NCBI GenBank assembly: GCA_016212525.1
Contig: JACRGD010000010.1
Location: 372,001 to 436,000, forward strand
DNA length: 64,000 bases
From: Microcaldota archaeon
GTDB taxonomy: Archaea > Micrarchaeota > Micrarchaeia > Anstonellales > Bilamarchaeaceae
Direction of reading: 5' to 3'
Of this stretch, positions 44,060 to 51,877 are shown piece by piece. Numbering within the stretch: the first letter of the stretch is position 1; every line of letters starts with the position of its first letter. The position numbers and the translations under genes are program-made. Below the pieces are notes generated by a model that was not told where the DNA came from, made no database searches, and was given only the letters and a program-made list of their open reading frames with translations.

Positions 44060-44497
44060 ATGAACATGTTCAAACCAGTAAAGGCAAAGTCAGTTGAGGA
44101 ATACTTAATTGCTCTTCCAGAAGATAGGCGCACACCAATCGAATTCCTACATAAGTTCATTCAAGAAACATCTCCCACGCTCAAACCAAATTTTCTCTAC
44201 AATATGCTAGGCTATGGCACTTTCAAATGCAAAAACTACAAAAAGGAAATTATCGACTGGCCGCTCGTTGCGCTTGCAAGCCAGAAGAACTACATCAGCC
44301 TTTACGTGTGCTCTATCGAAAACGGTAAATATATAGCTGAAAAATACAAGGATGAACTTGGAAAAGTCAGCGTCGGTAAAAGCTGTATCAGGTTCAAGAA
44401 GATTGATGATCTGAATCTCAAAACCCTAAAGAAAGTTATCAAAATAGCTGAAAAATCCCCGGGTCTTGTTGGATCTAATAACCAGAAAAAGAAGTAG
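44060..44497 (+). CDS. DUF1801 (YdhG-like) protein
   Basis: 145 residues. Family marks: SVEEYLIALPEDRRTPIEFLHKFI, YNMLGYGTF, WPLVALASQKNYISLYVCS, and KSCIRFKKIDDLNLKTLKKV. DUF1801 proteins share a YyaJ-like fold of unknown function, often located with SRPBCC, VOC and DUF1428 genes in bacteria, exactly the neighbours found here. The ATG follows a region with two TATA-like elements. Followed after 56 nt by the DUF1428 gene on the same strand. Confidence 0.85.
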   Translation: MNMFKPVKAKSVEEYLIALPEDRRTPIEFLHKFIQETSPTLKPNFLYNMLGYGTFKCKNYKKEIIDWPLVALASQKNYISLYVCSIENGKYIAEKYKDELGKVSVGKSCIRFKKIDDLNLKTLKKVIKIAEKSPGLVGSNNQKKK

Positions 44498-44553
44498 AGA
44501 AAGTAATTTAATCAATTCTAAAAACTTAAAAAGCATATTGAAGCAAGCTACTT

Positions 44554-44925
44554 ATGACCTATGTAGATGGATTTGTTCTTGTAATAAAAAAGAAAAATTT
44601 GAAGGCCTATAAAAAAATGGCAACTCTAGGAGCTAAGACTTGGAAGAAATATGGTGCACTTCAATATTTTGAGTGCATCGGTGATGATCTAAATCCGGAT
44701 ATGGGGCCAGTCAAATTACTTACATTTTCAAAAATGACTAAGCTTAAGAAAGATGAGACGGTTTGGTTTTCATTTATTATTTTCAAATCTAAGTCTCATC
44801 GGGATCAGGTAAATGCTAAAGTTATGAAGGACCCCTCAATGAATAATCCAGACTTCAAAGATTCTATGCCCTTTGATCTAAACCGAATGGCCGTTGGTGG
44901 ATTCAAGGTAGTTGTAGAAAAATAA
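44554..44925 (+). CDS. DUF1428 (RNA-signal-recognition-domain-like) protein
   Basis: 123 residues. Signature TYVDGFVLVIKKKNLKAYKK, WKKYGALQYFECIGDDLN, VWFSFIIFKSKSHRDQVNAK, and PFDLNRMAVGGFKVVVE. DUF1428 is an alpha/beta dimeric fold in the dimeric alpha-beta barrel group, function unknown. Last gene of the bacterial-type island. A TATA-like run AACTTAAAAAGC about 44522-44533 gives a near-leaderless start. Confidence 0.85.
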   Translation: MTYVDGFVLVIKKKNLKAYKKMATLGAKTWKKYGALQYFECIGDDLNPDMGPVKLLTFSKMTKLKKDETVWFSFIIFKSKSHRDQVNAKVMKDPSMNNPDFKDSMPFDLNRMAVGGFKVVVEK

Positions 44926-44967
44926 TTTCTTTTTATTATTTTAAAATTAGATTTAAAGATAATTTAG

Positions 44968-45090
44968 CGCCCCGAGGAAGACTCGAACTTCCGGCCTGTT
45001 GATTACTTTAAACTTATATAGAAAGTTTTGATCAAACTTTTCCTAAAAGTTTGTAACAGTCAACCGCTCTACCAACTGAGCTATCGAGGC
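44968..45090 (-). tRNA. tRNA-Asn(GTT) with a 50-nt intron at 37/38
   Basis: Exons 45054-45090 and 44968-45003 join to a 73-nt tRNA: acceptor GCCTCGA/TCGGGGC, D arm GCTC/GAGC with loop AGTTGGTA, anticodon stem GTTGA/TCAAC, loop CTGTTAA with anticodon GTT, variable AGGCC, T stem GGAAG/CTTCC with TTCGAGT. The intron 45004-45053 lies at the canonical site and can form a stem (CAAACTTTT with AAAAGTTTG) inside it. Splicing would need the archaeal endonuclease and RtcB, the latter present in this window. Confidence 0.9.
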
Positions 45091-45178
45091 ATAACACTCT
45101 TCGAAACGTCCGAAGTATTTTATTGGATTTAAAATCAGCAAATAATAAATTATGCACCTTTGGTTTAAAAATCTATTT

Positions 45179-45730
45179 CTAAGGCGCAGAAACGCCAGGT
45201 CGAAGCCGATTTTCGAAGATCTCTCTTCTTATCTTGGCAAGATATGCAAATGCCGCACTGTGGGGGGCACCGGTTAAGAGCATATTGATAGCTTCCTGCG
45301 CATAACCCATAGTATCGATCTTGGAGATAATTCCAATGGTATTCCCGTAGATGCAAATGATCGACTGTGTGGCAGATTCGATCTCGATTTTCATCTTTCC
45401 TTTTTCTCCAATCACGCGACCCTTAAGCCTGGAGATGGCATTTTCAGATCCTACTTCTTCTTTTAGGTTGATTATGTGAAGATTGTAGTCCTGATTAAGA
45501 AGACGTAGTGCATCGTTTGGCAAGAACCCCCGACCTATAGCCTTAACTACATCACGGGCAAAGAAAACCTCAGTTGCATCACCATTGATCTGGACATCGC
45601 CCTCATTATCGATCTCCAGAGTAACCTTACATTTTTCCTCAATCATCAATTTTACAGAATTGTGATCTCCGCGAAGGACTTTTACCCGCTCTGAAGGAAT
45701 ACGAACTAGTTCAGAAATATCATCATTCAT
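45179..45730 (-). CDS. KH-domain rRNA-processing protein (Dim2/Pno1-like)
   Basis: 183 residues with two KH units. The first (about 10-85) is degenerate; the second contains the GxxG loop in RLKGRVIGEKGKMKIEIES (about 110-125), followed by IICIYGNTIGII, then a C-terminal AFAYLAKIRREIFENR. It matches archaeal Dim2 proteins, which bind the 3' end of pre-16S rRNA with Nob1. Its ATG overlaps the preceding HEAT gene stop by 4 nt (ATGA), so the two are translated together; the order HEAT-KH is consistent with a ribosome-maturation operon. Confidence 0.85.
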   Translation of the reverse strand: MNDDISELVRIPSERVKVLRGDHNSVKLMIEEKCKVTLEIDNEGDVQINGDATEVFFARDVVKAIGRGFLPNDALRLLNQDYNLHIINLKEEVGSENAISRLKGRVIGEKGKMKIEIESATQSIICIYGNTIGIISKIDTMGYAQEAINMLLTGAPHSAAFAYLAKIRREIFENRLRPGVSAP

Positions 45731-46530
45731 TTTGAAAGCCTCACTAACAGTTTTTTTATCTCTTCATCTGTTTCCAGATTAATTCTTCTTGATGCAGCAG
45801 TTCTTATTTCCTCGTCTTTTTCAAAGCCCTTAAGCGCAGTTACAGCTGCAAATCGAGCTTCGCTATCCCAATGAGCTAGTAGAACCAGAAGGGAACGTTT
45901 AACTTCCTGATCTGTTTTAAGCAGACTCAGTGAACGAACTGCATTAACCTGATCCTGTCCGATTCCACCTCGGGCGAGGATTATAAGTTCTTTTTTAGCA
46001 CTGGTTATTAGATCAACATTCTTTATATTAGCCAAATAGTGCAAGGCAACAACATCACTATTGCGATTTCGAAGCATCTGGGTAAAGAGATCACTAAAGA
46101 TCTGACGGTATGGTTCGGATGAAACAAGAGTTTTGATTGAAAAAATCAAATGGTGTTGAATTTTTTCATTTGCCTCTCGCAGACGCTCAATGTATTCAAA
46201 CCAGGCGTCTCGCCAGTTGGCATCGATAATCATCATATTAGCATAATGAATTACGAATTTTGTCGAAAGACCAAAAGCCTGAGGGTGTGGCGAGAGCCCT
46301 ATCGAAAGAGCGATTTGCATGAGTGCAAAACGATCAGCATAATAAAGTCCTAAATCTACCCCTGGCTTTTTGGTTGCCGCATAAGAGGCCATTATTTTCC
46401 AGAAAAGGTCTCTTACATTTGCGTCTGGAGATAACTCAAACTTCCAGAGCGGGAGCTTTATCTTCTTTGGAGCCGCAGGAAGCGGATTTCCAGAAGAATC
46501 GTCGTCTCCACCGAATTTTTGTTCTGCCAT
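45727..46530 (-). CDS. HEAT-repeat-like protein
   Basis: 267 residues. A Pro/Lys-rich N-terminal linker, then helices (about 40-260) with HEAT-like pairs: HHLIFSIKTLVSSEPYRQIF, QVNAVRSLSLLKTDQEVKR, EARFAAVTALKGFEKDEEIR. Such repeats bind proteins or RNA. The TATA CTATAAAAGG (about 46560-46569, minus strand) puts the transcript start near 46538, giving a short leader. Paired with the KH protein gene; a role in ribosome assembly is inferred from that. Confidence 0.6.
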   Translation of the reverse strand: MAEQKFGGDDDSSGNPLPAAPKKIKLPLWKFELSPDANVRDLFWKIMASYAATKKPGVDLGLYYADRFALMQIALSIGLSPHPQAFGLSTKFVIHYANMMIIDANWRDAWFEYIERLREANEKIQHHLIFSIKTLVSSEPYRQIFSDLFTQMLRNRNSDVVALHYLANIKNVDLITSAKKELIILARGGIGQDQVNAVRSLSLLKTDQEVKRSLLVLLAHWDSEARFAAVTALKGFEKDEEIRTAASRRINLETDEEIKKLLVRLSK

Positions 46531-46579
46531 ATTTGGTCTAATACTGTTTTAGAAAGTAACCTTTTATAGGTGTTCCCTT

Positions 46580-48478
46580 TTGGACCATCCGACCCAGTAT
46601 ATTAAGATAACCAGAGAAAAGAGAATTGTGCCACTTTATTTTCGCCATGATTCAGTTAGACCATCCCAGCGGGAGCTGATGGACGATATTTACTCTGCAA
46701 TCTCCACCCACAATAATATTTTGATAAACGCACCCACTGGACTTGGCAAAACAGATGCTGCACTAACGGCTGCAATTTCACATTCAATAGAAAACGATTC
46801 TACCATATTCTTCCTAACTCCCAAGATCTCGCAACACAAAATTGCCCTGGATGTCGTAAATGGCATTGCTGCCAAACACAATCTCAAAATCAGAGGAGTC
46901 GATCTTGTAGGAAGATCGCATTGTTGTATCGACACAAATCTTATCGAACTCGATGGCGAAAGCTTCCACCAATCATGCACCAAGAAAAGACGGGATGAGC
47001 ACTGCAATTATTACGGAAATGCCAGAGGATATTCAAAAATAGAGGAGGCCAGGGCTGAATCAAGATTCAAGGTAGTAGTGGAGCAGTATGGCAGTGGAAA
47101 AAGCCACCATGAACTCATTTCGATGGGAGCCAAAAGTCAGTGCTGCCCTTATGAGTGGTTGCTAAAACTCTCAGAAATATCAAATGTTGTGATTGCTGAT
47201 TATTATCATCTCATGATCCCATCGATCCGGGACGTTTTTCTGATGAAGATAAAAAAGCGGCTCGAGAACTCGATCATAATAATAGATGAGGCGCACAACC
47301 TGGCAGCACGGGTTCGCGACTCGCTTTCAAGTTCTATTGGTTCAGGAACTTTTCGGCGTATGGAAAAGGAGATGCATTATTTACAGATGGAATCCGGACC
47401 GATAGAAGAGGAGTTTGCCAAATGGGCTAGTAGACTTCTTGGAAAAGAAGAGAGGATGCTCCTTTTGGAAAAAGATCTGGATGTGTTTTTCGATCAGTTC
47501 GGATTTACTGTCGATGAAATAACCGAAAAGCTCGAAGAGGTTGGAACGACGTTCATTGAGAAAACCAACAAAAAGAGTGCTTCACTTAAGATCGCAAATT
47601 TTCTTATGGGCTGGAAAAATAAGAAGGACGAAAGCATTCGTGTACTTAAGCGCAAGGGCGAATTTTATTACATTTCAAAGCGGCTTCTTGACCCATCACC
47701 AGCAACTCAAATACTCAATAGCTCCCAATCAGCAGTTCTTATGAGCGGAACTCTTCTGCCACTTGAAATGCACAAGGACATACTAGGACTTGATCCAGCT
47801 CGCACGATGCTTAAAACGTACCCATCACCGTTTAACCCAGACCACGTCTCGAACATAATATGCGATAAGATAACGACCAGATATTCCAAAAGAGATGAGG
47901 ACGAGTATCGAAAGATGGCTCAAAAAATAGATGGAATTGTCAAGGTAACTCCCGGAGGGGTTGCCGTCTTCTTCTGTTCATATAAAGTCATGGAAAGCGT
48001 CCTTAGGTACGTACAGAGTTCAGACTTGGTAATCCAGCAAGCCGAGCAAAAACCACATGAAATACGAAAAATGCTCCGGGACTTTAAGCAAAATAGCGGA
48101 GTCCTCTGTGCAGTGCAGGGCGGCTCGCTCGCCGAAGGAGTGGACTTTTCCGAAGGCGAAATAAAGAGCTGTATAATAGTTGGAGTAGCCCTTGAGGAAC
48201 TAGACCTCGAAACCCGCTCATTAATCGAATATTATGATGAAAAATTCGGCAAGGGCTGGGATTATGGATATCTGTATCCGGCATTAATGCGGGCATTACA
48301 GGCCGCAGGCCGGGGACGAAGAAAAGAGTCGGATCGACTTGCAATAGTTTATCTCGATGAGCGCTTCAAATGGAACAAGTATAACTGGATACTAAATAAG
48401 AAAGAACGGATCATAATAAGCGAGAACCCGGAGGAGGAAGTGAAACGATTCTGGGCTAACGAACGAACCAGGTCATAG
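46580..48478 (+). CDS. XPD/Rad3-like DNA helicase with Fe-S cluster
   Basis: 632 residues. Walker A in LINAPTGLGKTDAA (about 50-62), DEAH box as IIIDEAHNLAARV (about 231-243), motif VI QAAGRGRRKESD (about 574). Four cysteine sites (SHCC, CTKKRRDEHC, SQCCPYEW) mark the XPD 4Fe-4S domain between helicase motifs I and II. XPD/DinG-type helicases unwind DNA 5' to 3'. The ORF start is a TTG; a GTG at 46628 (VPLYF...) is an alternative because the shared TATA predicts a start near 46590. Divergent from the HEAT/KH operon. Whether this member serves repair or replication is unknown. Confidence 0.9.
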   Translation: MDHPTQYIKITREKRIVPLYFRHDSVRPSQRELMDDIYSAISTHNNILINAPTGLGKTDAALTAAISHSIENDSTIFFLTPKISQHKIALDVVNGIAAKHNLKIRGVDLVGRSHCCIDTNLIELDGESFHQSCTKKRRDEHCNYYGNARGYSKIEEARAESRFKVVVEQYGSGKSHHELISMGAKSQCCPYEWLLKLSEISNVVIADYYHLMIPSIRDVFLMKIKKRLENSIIIIDEAHNLAARVRDSLSSSIGSGTFRRMEKEMHYLQMESGPIEEEFAKWASRLLGKEERMLLLEKDLDVFFDQFGFTVDEITEKLEEVGTTFIEKTNKKSASLKIANFLMGWKNKKDESIRVLKRKGEFYYISKRLLDPSPATQILNSSQSAVLMSGTLLPLEMHKDILGLDPARTMLKTYPSPFNPDHVSNIICDKITTRYSKRDEDEYRKMAQKIDGIVKVTPGGVAVFFCSYKVMESVLRYVQSSDLVIQQAEQKPHEIRKMLRDFKQNSGVLCAVQGGSLAEGVDFSEGEIKSCIIVGVALEELDLETRSLIEYYDEKFGKGWDYGYLYPALMRALQAAGRGRRKESDRLAIVYLDERFKWNKYNWILNKKERIIISENPEEEVKRFWANERTRS

Positions 48479-48512
48479 CCATTTTTAGGATGTTCTCTGA
48501 ATAATTCAATTG

Positions 48513-49979
48513 ATGCTTTCGATCACGGGTTTTGGAGGAGTTAACGAGATAGGCGGAAACAAGTTCGTCCTAGAGGACGGAAAATCCCGCATCATGTTAG
48601 ATTTTGGCCTTAGTTTCTCCACTGCCTCAAAATACCTCGATGAATTTCTTCAGCCCCGAAAACTTAATGGACTTCTGGATTATCAGGAACTTGAATTACT
48701 TCCTAAGATCAAAGGCATTTACCGGACAGATTATCAGAAACACACAAACTCGAGCGAACCAGAAGAACAACTTGAATTCGACGCACTTTTTCTCTCACAT
48801 GCACATGCAGATCATGCTTCATACATCCATTTTCTTCGATCGGATCTTCCGATCTATGGTTCGGAAGCGACACTTGCAGTCCTAAAAAGCATAGAAGAAA
48901 CCGGGGCTAAGGGAAATCTTGATCTGTACACTTTTACCAATTCATTCCAGATGGGAAAGACAAAGGATGGTAGGCCAAAACGGCTCGATTCGCGCGATCC
49001 TGGAATAGTAGTTCCAAGGCAAATCAGACCAGCATCATTCCAAAAACCAACTCAAATAGGCGATTTCCAGGTGCACTCGATACCAGTTAACCATTCACTT
49101 CCAGGCTGCGCTGCGTTTGTCATTAAATCACCAGATGGAGATCTGGCATATACCGGAGATTTACGATTTCATGGATACGGAGGCCACTTAACAGAAGAAT
49201 TTGTAAAAAGAGCCAGAGGCGTCAAAATTCTTCTTATGGAAGGAACCCGAATTGATAAAAAAGAAACCAAGACAGAAGAGCAGGTAAAAACGGAAATTTC
49301 ACAGATAATAAGAGACACTAAAGGACTCGTATTGGCGAACTGGCCATCGCGAGATACCGATCGACTCTGGTCCATATATAATGCCGCAAAAGAAAACGAT
49401 CGGCTACTTGCAATATCGACCAAGCAGGCGCATCTTCTTGAGCAACTGCTCCGAAGCGGAGCAGATGTTCCCAAGCTCGATGATCCAAATATTCGGATAT
49501 TTCTTACAAGACGAGGATGGGGACTGCTTGGAAGCGAGTGCGAACGATCGGAAATAGATCGGGACTATGCTTATGTCAAATGGGAAGCAAGATTCCTAGA
49601 TCATAAGAACACAGTAACGTTCAAAGATATTAGAGGAGACTGTTCCAAATATGTCCTTAGGGCAGACCTATTTGATATGACCGAACTAATAGACGTGAAG
49701 CCGCCAGAAGGATCATCATACATTCGCTCAGTGGTCGAACCGTTCGATGATGAAATGAATGTAAGCGAACAAAAGTTAGATAACTGGCTAGACCATTTTG
49801 GACTAAAAAAATTCCAGACTCACTGCTCAGGCCATGCGCCCGGACCAGACCTAGAAAAGATCGTTCGGGAGATCGAACCCGAAATCGTAATTCCCATACA
49901 CACGAACCACCCTCAAAAATTCAAGGACCTTGGATTCAACTGCAAATTCCTTGAAAGTACAAAAACAATGACTTTCTGA
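48513..49979 (+). CDS. metallo-beta-lactamase RNase J-like hydrolase
   Basis: 488 residues from the ATG at 48513 (the preceding TTG is in the track). MBL motifs: HAHADHASYI (about 93-102), VNHSLPGC, YTGDLRFHGY, the beta-CASP-type LVLANWPSRDTDR and SGHAPGP, and a closing PIHTNH. Members of this group are 5'-3' exonucleases/endonucleases acting on RNA, although the length is shorter than the archaeal aCPSF. Adjacent to the helicase gene and following the same strand; possible RNA-decay link. The start is close to the helicase stop (about 35 nt). Confidence 0.8.
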   Translation: MLSITGFGGVNEIGGNKFVLEDGKSRIMLDFGLSFSTASKYLDEFLQPRKLNGLLDYQELELLPKIKGIYRTDYQKHTNSSEPEEQLEFDALFLSHAHADHASYIHFLRSDLPIYGSEATLAVLKSIEETGAKGNLDLYTFTNSFQMGKTKDGRPKRLDSRDPGIVVPRQIRPASFQKPTQIGDFQVHSIPVNHSLPGCAAFVIKSPDGDLAYTGDLRFHGYGGHLTEEFVKRARGVKILLMEGTRIDKKETKTEEQVKTEISQIIRDTKGLVLANWPSRDTDRLWSIYNAAKENDRLLAISTKQAHLLEQLLRSGADVPKLDDPNIRIFLTRRGWGLLGSECERSEIDRDYAYVKWEARFLDHKNTVTFKDIRGDCSKYVLRADLFDMTELIDVKPPEGSSYIRSVVEPFDDEMNVSEQKLDNWLDHFGLKKFQTHCSGHAPGPDLEKIVREIEPEIVIPIHTNHPQKFKDLGFNCKFLESTKTMTF

Positions 49980-50013
49980 AGTATTTATAAGGGGTTGTAT
50001 TTGAAGTAGTTTC

Positions 50014-51543
50014 ATGGTCTCTCAGCCAGAGCTTTTTTACATTGATGCCAGAGTTTATGATGTAGGTTTGGCCATAAGAGATTATCCGGAAATAGGAATA
50101 GCAGAAAACTATATGGCTCGAGTAATAAAAAATCCAGAAACAAATTCATGGAATGTTCAAACAACAGCAGGACAGATAAACACATCTGATTTAGTAGTAC
50201 TCCATAGATCAAACAAGGAATTTGAAGCAAAATTGCATCGCGCTGCAATCGTACTTGGCCACATAATAAAAAATAATGGGATTCGATTAGAACAAAATAG
50301 ACCACCCTACCCATATTCACTTGCACTTGGGCTAGTGGGAAATAGAGAAGATAGAATTCCAAGAGGCCTTATGTCCCAAGAGATGATAGGAAGAGCACGT
50401 GCATACGTAAATGGAGAAGTGGCATCACTTAACGAGATCGTTATGCCCTCAGCAACCCGGGAATCGGCAAAAGAAAGGCCATCAGAAGCGGCAGTGAAAA
50501 CAGTTGCTACAGAGGCAAATAATAGAACAGGAACCATCACCATGGAAGCACTCGGTTTTGAGGACATAAGAAAACACGCAAATCAGGTAATTCTAGAACT
50601 CCAAAAACATATTGTTGGCCAGGATAAAGCAATCAGACAAATGATACTTAGAATAATATCATATCTAAGAGGAGGAGTTGACCTGCCCATATTGGTATCG
50701 GGCCCCAGTGGATGCGGCAAGACCTTTCTAGTAAAACAAGCTGCAGCGGCATTTGACCTGCCAATAGTACGATTTGCAATGCCAGATGCGACACCTGCAG
50801 GATACAAAGGAACCAATCTTCAAGACATAATAGGAGCTGGAATTACGGCACTTGGAAAAAGAAACAAAGGGGAGGGTATAGGAACACTCAGATATATCTT
50901 GCACATAGACGAATTTGACAAGATAGTCCGGCCGGGAGATATTTTCGATCATGCGATTCAGAGTGAATTACTGCGACTTTTAGAGCCAAACGCAGTAGTA
51001 AATTATTCCAAAGATACCAGAGAAAGCGCAGAAGCGATTCCGATAAACGGGTTGCGGATCCTATCAGGAGCATTTTCAGCAATCGATTACGACCACGCAG
51101 TGGGATTAACTGCAGCGGAAATGCTAGCAATAGGATTCATTCCCGAACTCGTAGGAAGATTAGACGCTCACGTTCACATAGCACCACTTGGCACAGATGA
51201 ACTCTTGGGAATGATTAAGAAACGAACTTCTGGAGTAGGCAGTGCAATTGGCAATTTGGAAAAAGTTTATGGAATAGAGCTGGAATTAGATAACGATACC
51301 AGCGAAGACCTCGTAAAAAGTGCAGTTTCCAAAAAGGCAGGTGCACGGGCCATTAGTTCAGGAGTAGGTGCAATCTGCGACAGTGTGGCAGAAAAGACAA
51401 TGTTCTCTTCAATAGACAGCATAGACGGGCTTAGAGTCGATAGAGTAGGCGGGAAACTAAAGGTAACAGTTGAAAGGGCATACCTTGATCAGGTTCCGAC
51501 AATTAGAGAAAAAATAAAACCAAGACAGAGAGTGGGATTCTAA
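50014..51543 (+). CDS. ClpX/HslU-like AAA+ ATPase with novel N-terminal domain
   Basis: 509 residues. The AAA+ core spans about 200-430: Walker A VSGPSGCGKTFLVKQ (about 228-242), FDLPIVRFAMPDATPAGYKG (pore-loop region), Walker B YILHIDEFDKI (about 292-302), sensor/arginine region FIPELVGRLDAHVHIAPL. This order and the GYVG-like pore segment (here GYKG) match ClpX/HslU unfoldases. It lacks ClpX's zinc finger; the first 170 residues are unrecognised. Archaea normally use PAN/Cdc48 instead, so its presence is notable. TATA at 49981-49990 predicts a leaderless transcript. No peptidase gene (ClpP, HslV) adjoins. Confidence 0.8.
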   Translation: MVSQPELFYIDARVYDVGLAIRDYPEIGIAENYMARVIKNPETNSWNVQTTAGQINTSDLVVLHRSNKEFEAKLHRAAIVLGHIIKNNGIRLEQNRPPYPYSLALGLVGNREDRIPRGLMSQEMIGRARAYVNGEVASLNEIVMPSATRESAKERPSEAAVKTVATEANNRTGTITMEALGFEDIRKHANQVILELQKHIVGQDKAIRQMILRIISYLRGGVDLPILVSGPSGCGKTFLVKQAAAAFDLPIVRFAMPDATPAGYKGTNLQDIIGAGITALGKRNKGEGIGTLRYILHIDEFDKIVRPGDIFDHAIQSELLRLLEPNAVVNYSKDTRESAEAIPINGLRILSGAFSAIDYDHAVGLTAAEMLAIGFIPELVGRLDAHVHIAPLGTDELLGMIKKRTSGVGSAIGNLEKVYGIELELDNDTSEDLVKSAVSKKAGARAISSGVGAICDSVAEKTMFSSIDSIDGLRVDRVGGKLKVTVERAYLDQVPTIREKIKPRQRVGF

Positions 51544-51599
51544 AAATAGACTCAAGAAACAAAAGAAATAGAGAAATAGAAGAAAATAGATCGCATAGA

Positions 51600-51836
51600 T
51601 TACTTTATTGAGAGTAGTTCCTTGAGCTTTTTGACGTCAAAACCTACAACAATAGTACCATCGACATCAGTAACCGGAATTCCACCCTGACCGCTCTTTG
51701 TAACAACTTCCTGGGCGAATTTTTCATTATCGACATCCCGGACTTCATATTTGATTTTGTGAGAGTCCAAAAATTCCTTGACCTTGGTGCACCAGGGACA
51801 CCAGACTGCGCTATATACGATGACGTTGTTTGCCAT
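51600..51836 (-). CDS. glutaredoxin-like protein
   Basis: 78 residues, a single glutaredoxin domain with redox centre AVWCPWCTKV (CPWC, about 10-16), the GGIPVT cis-Pro loop and TIVVGFDVKKLKELL. The CPWC centre favours thiol-disulfide exchange rather than the CPYC of classic Grx. Shares a strand with ileS but lies downstream of it, separated by about 40 nt, so they may be cotranscribed. A TATA-like TTATAAAAACC near 51868 could give it its own promoter. Confidence 0.85.
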   Translation of the reverse strand: MANNVIVYSAVWCPWCTKVKEFLDSHKIKYEVRDVDNEKFAQEVVTKSGQGGIPVTDVDGTIVVGFDVKKLKELLSIK

Positions 51837-51877
51837 GTTTTCATCTCAAATCTACTAATCAATCAGGGTTTTTATAA

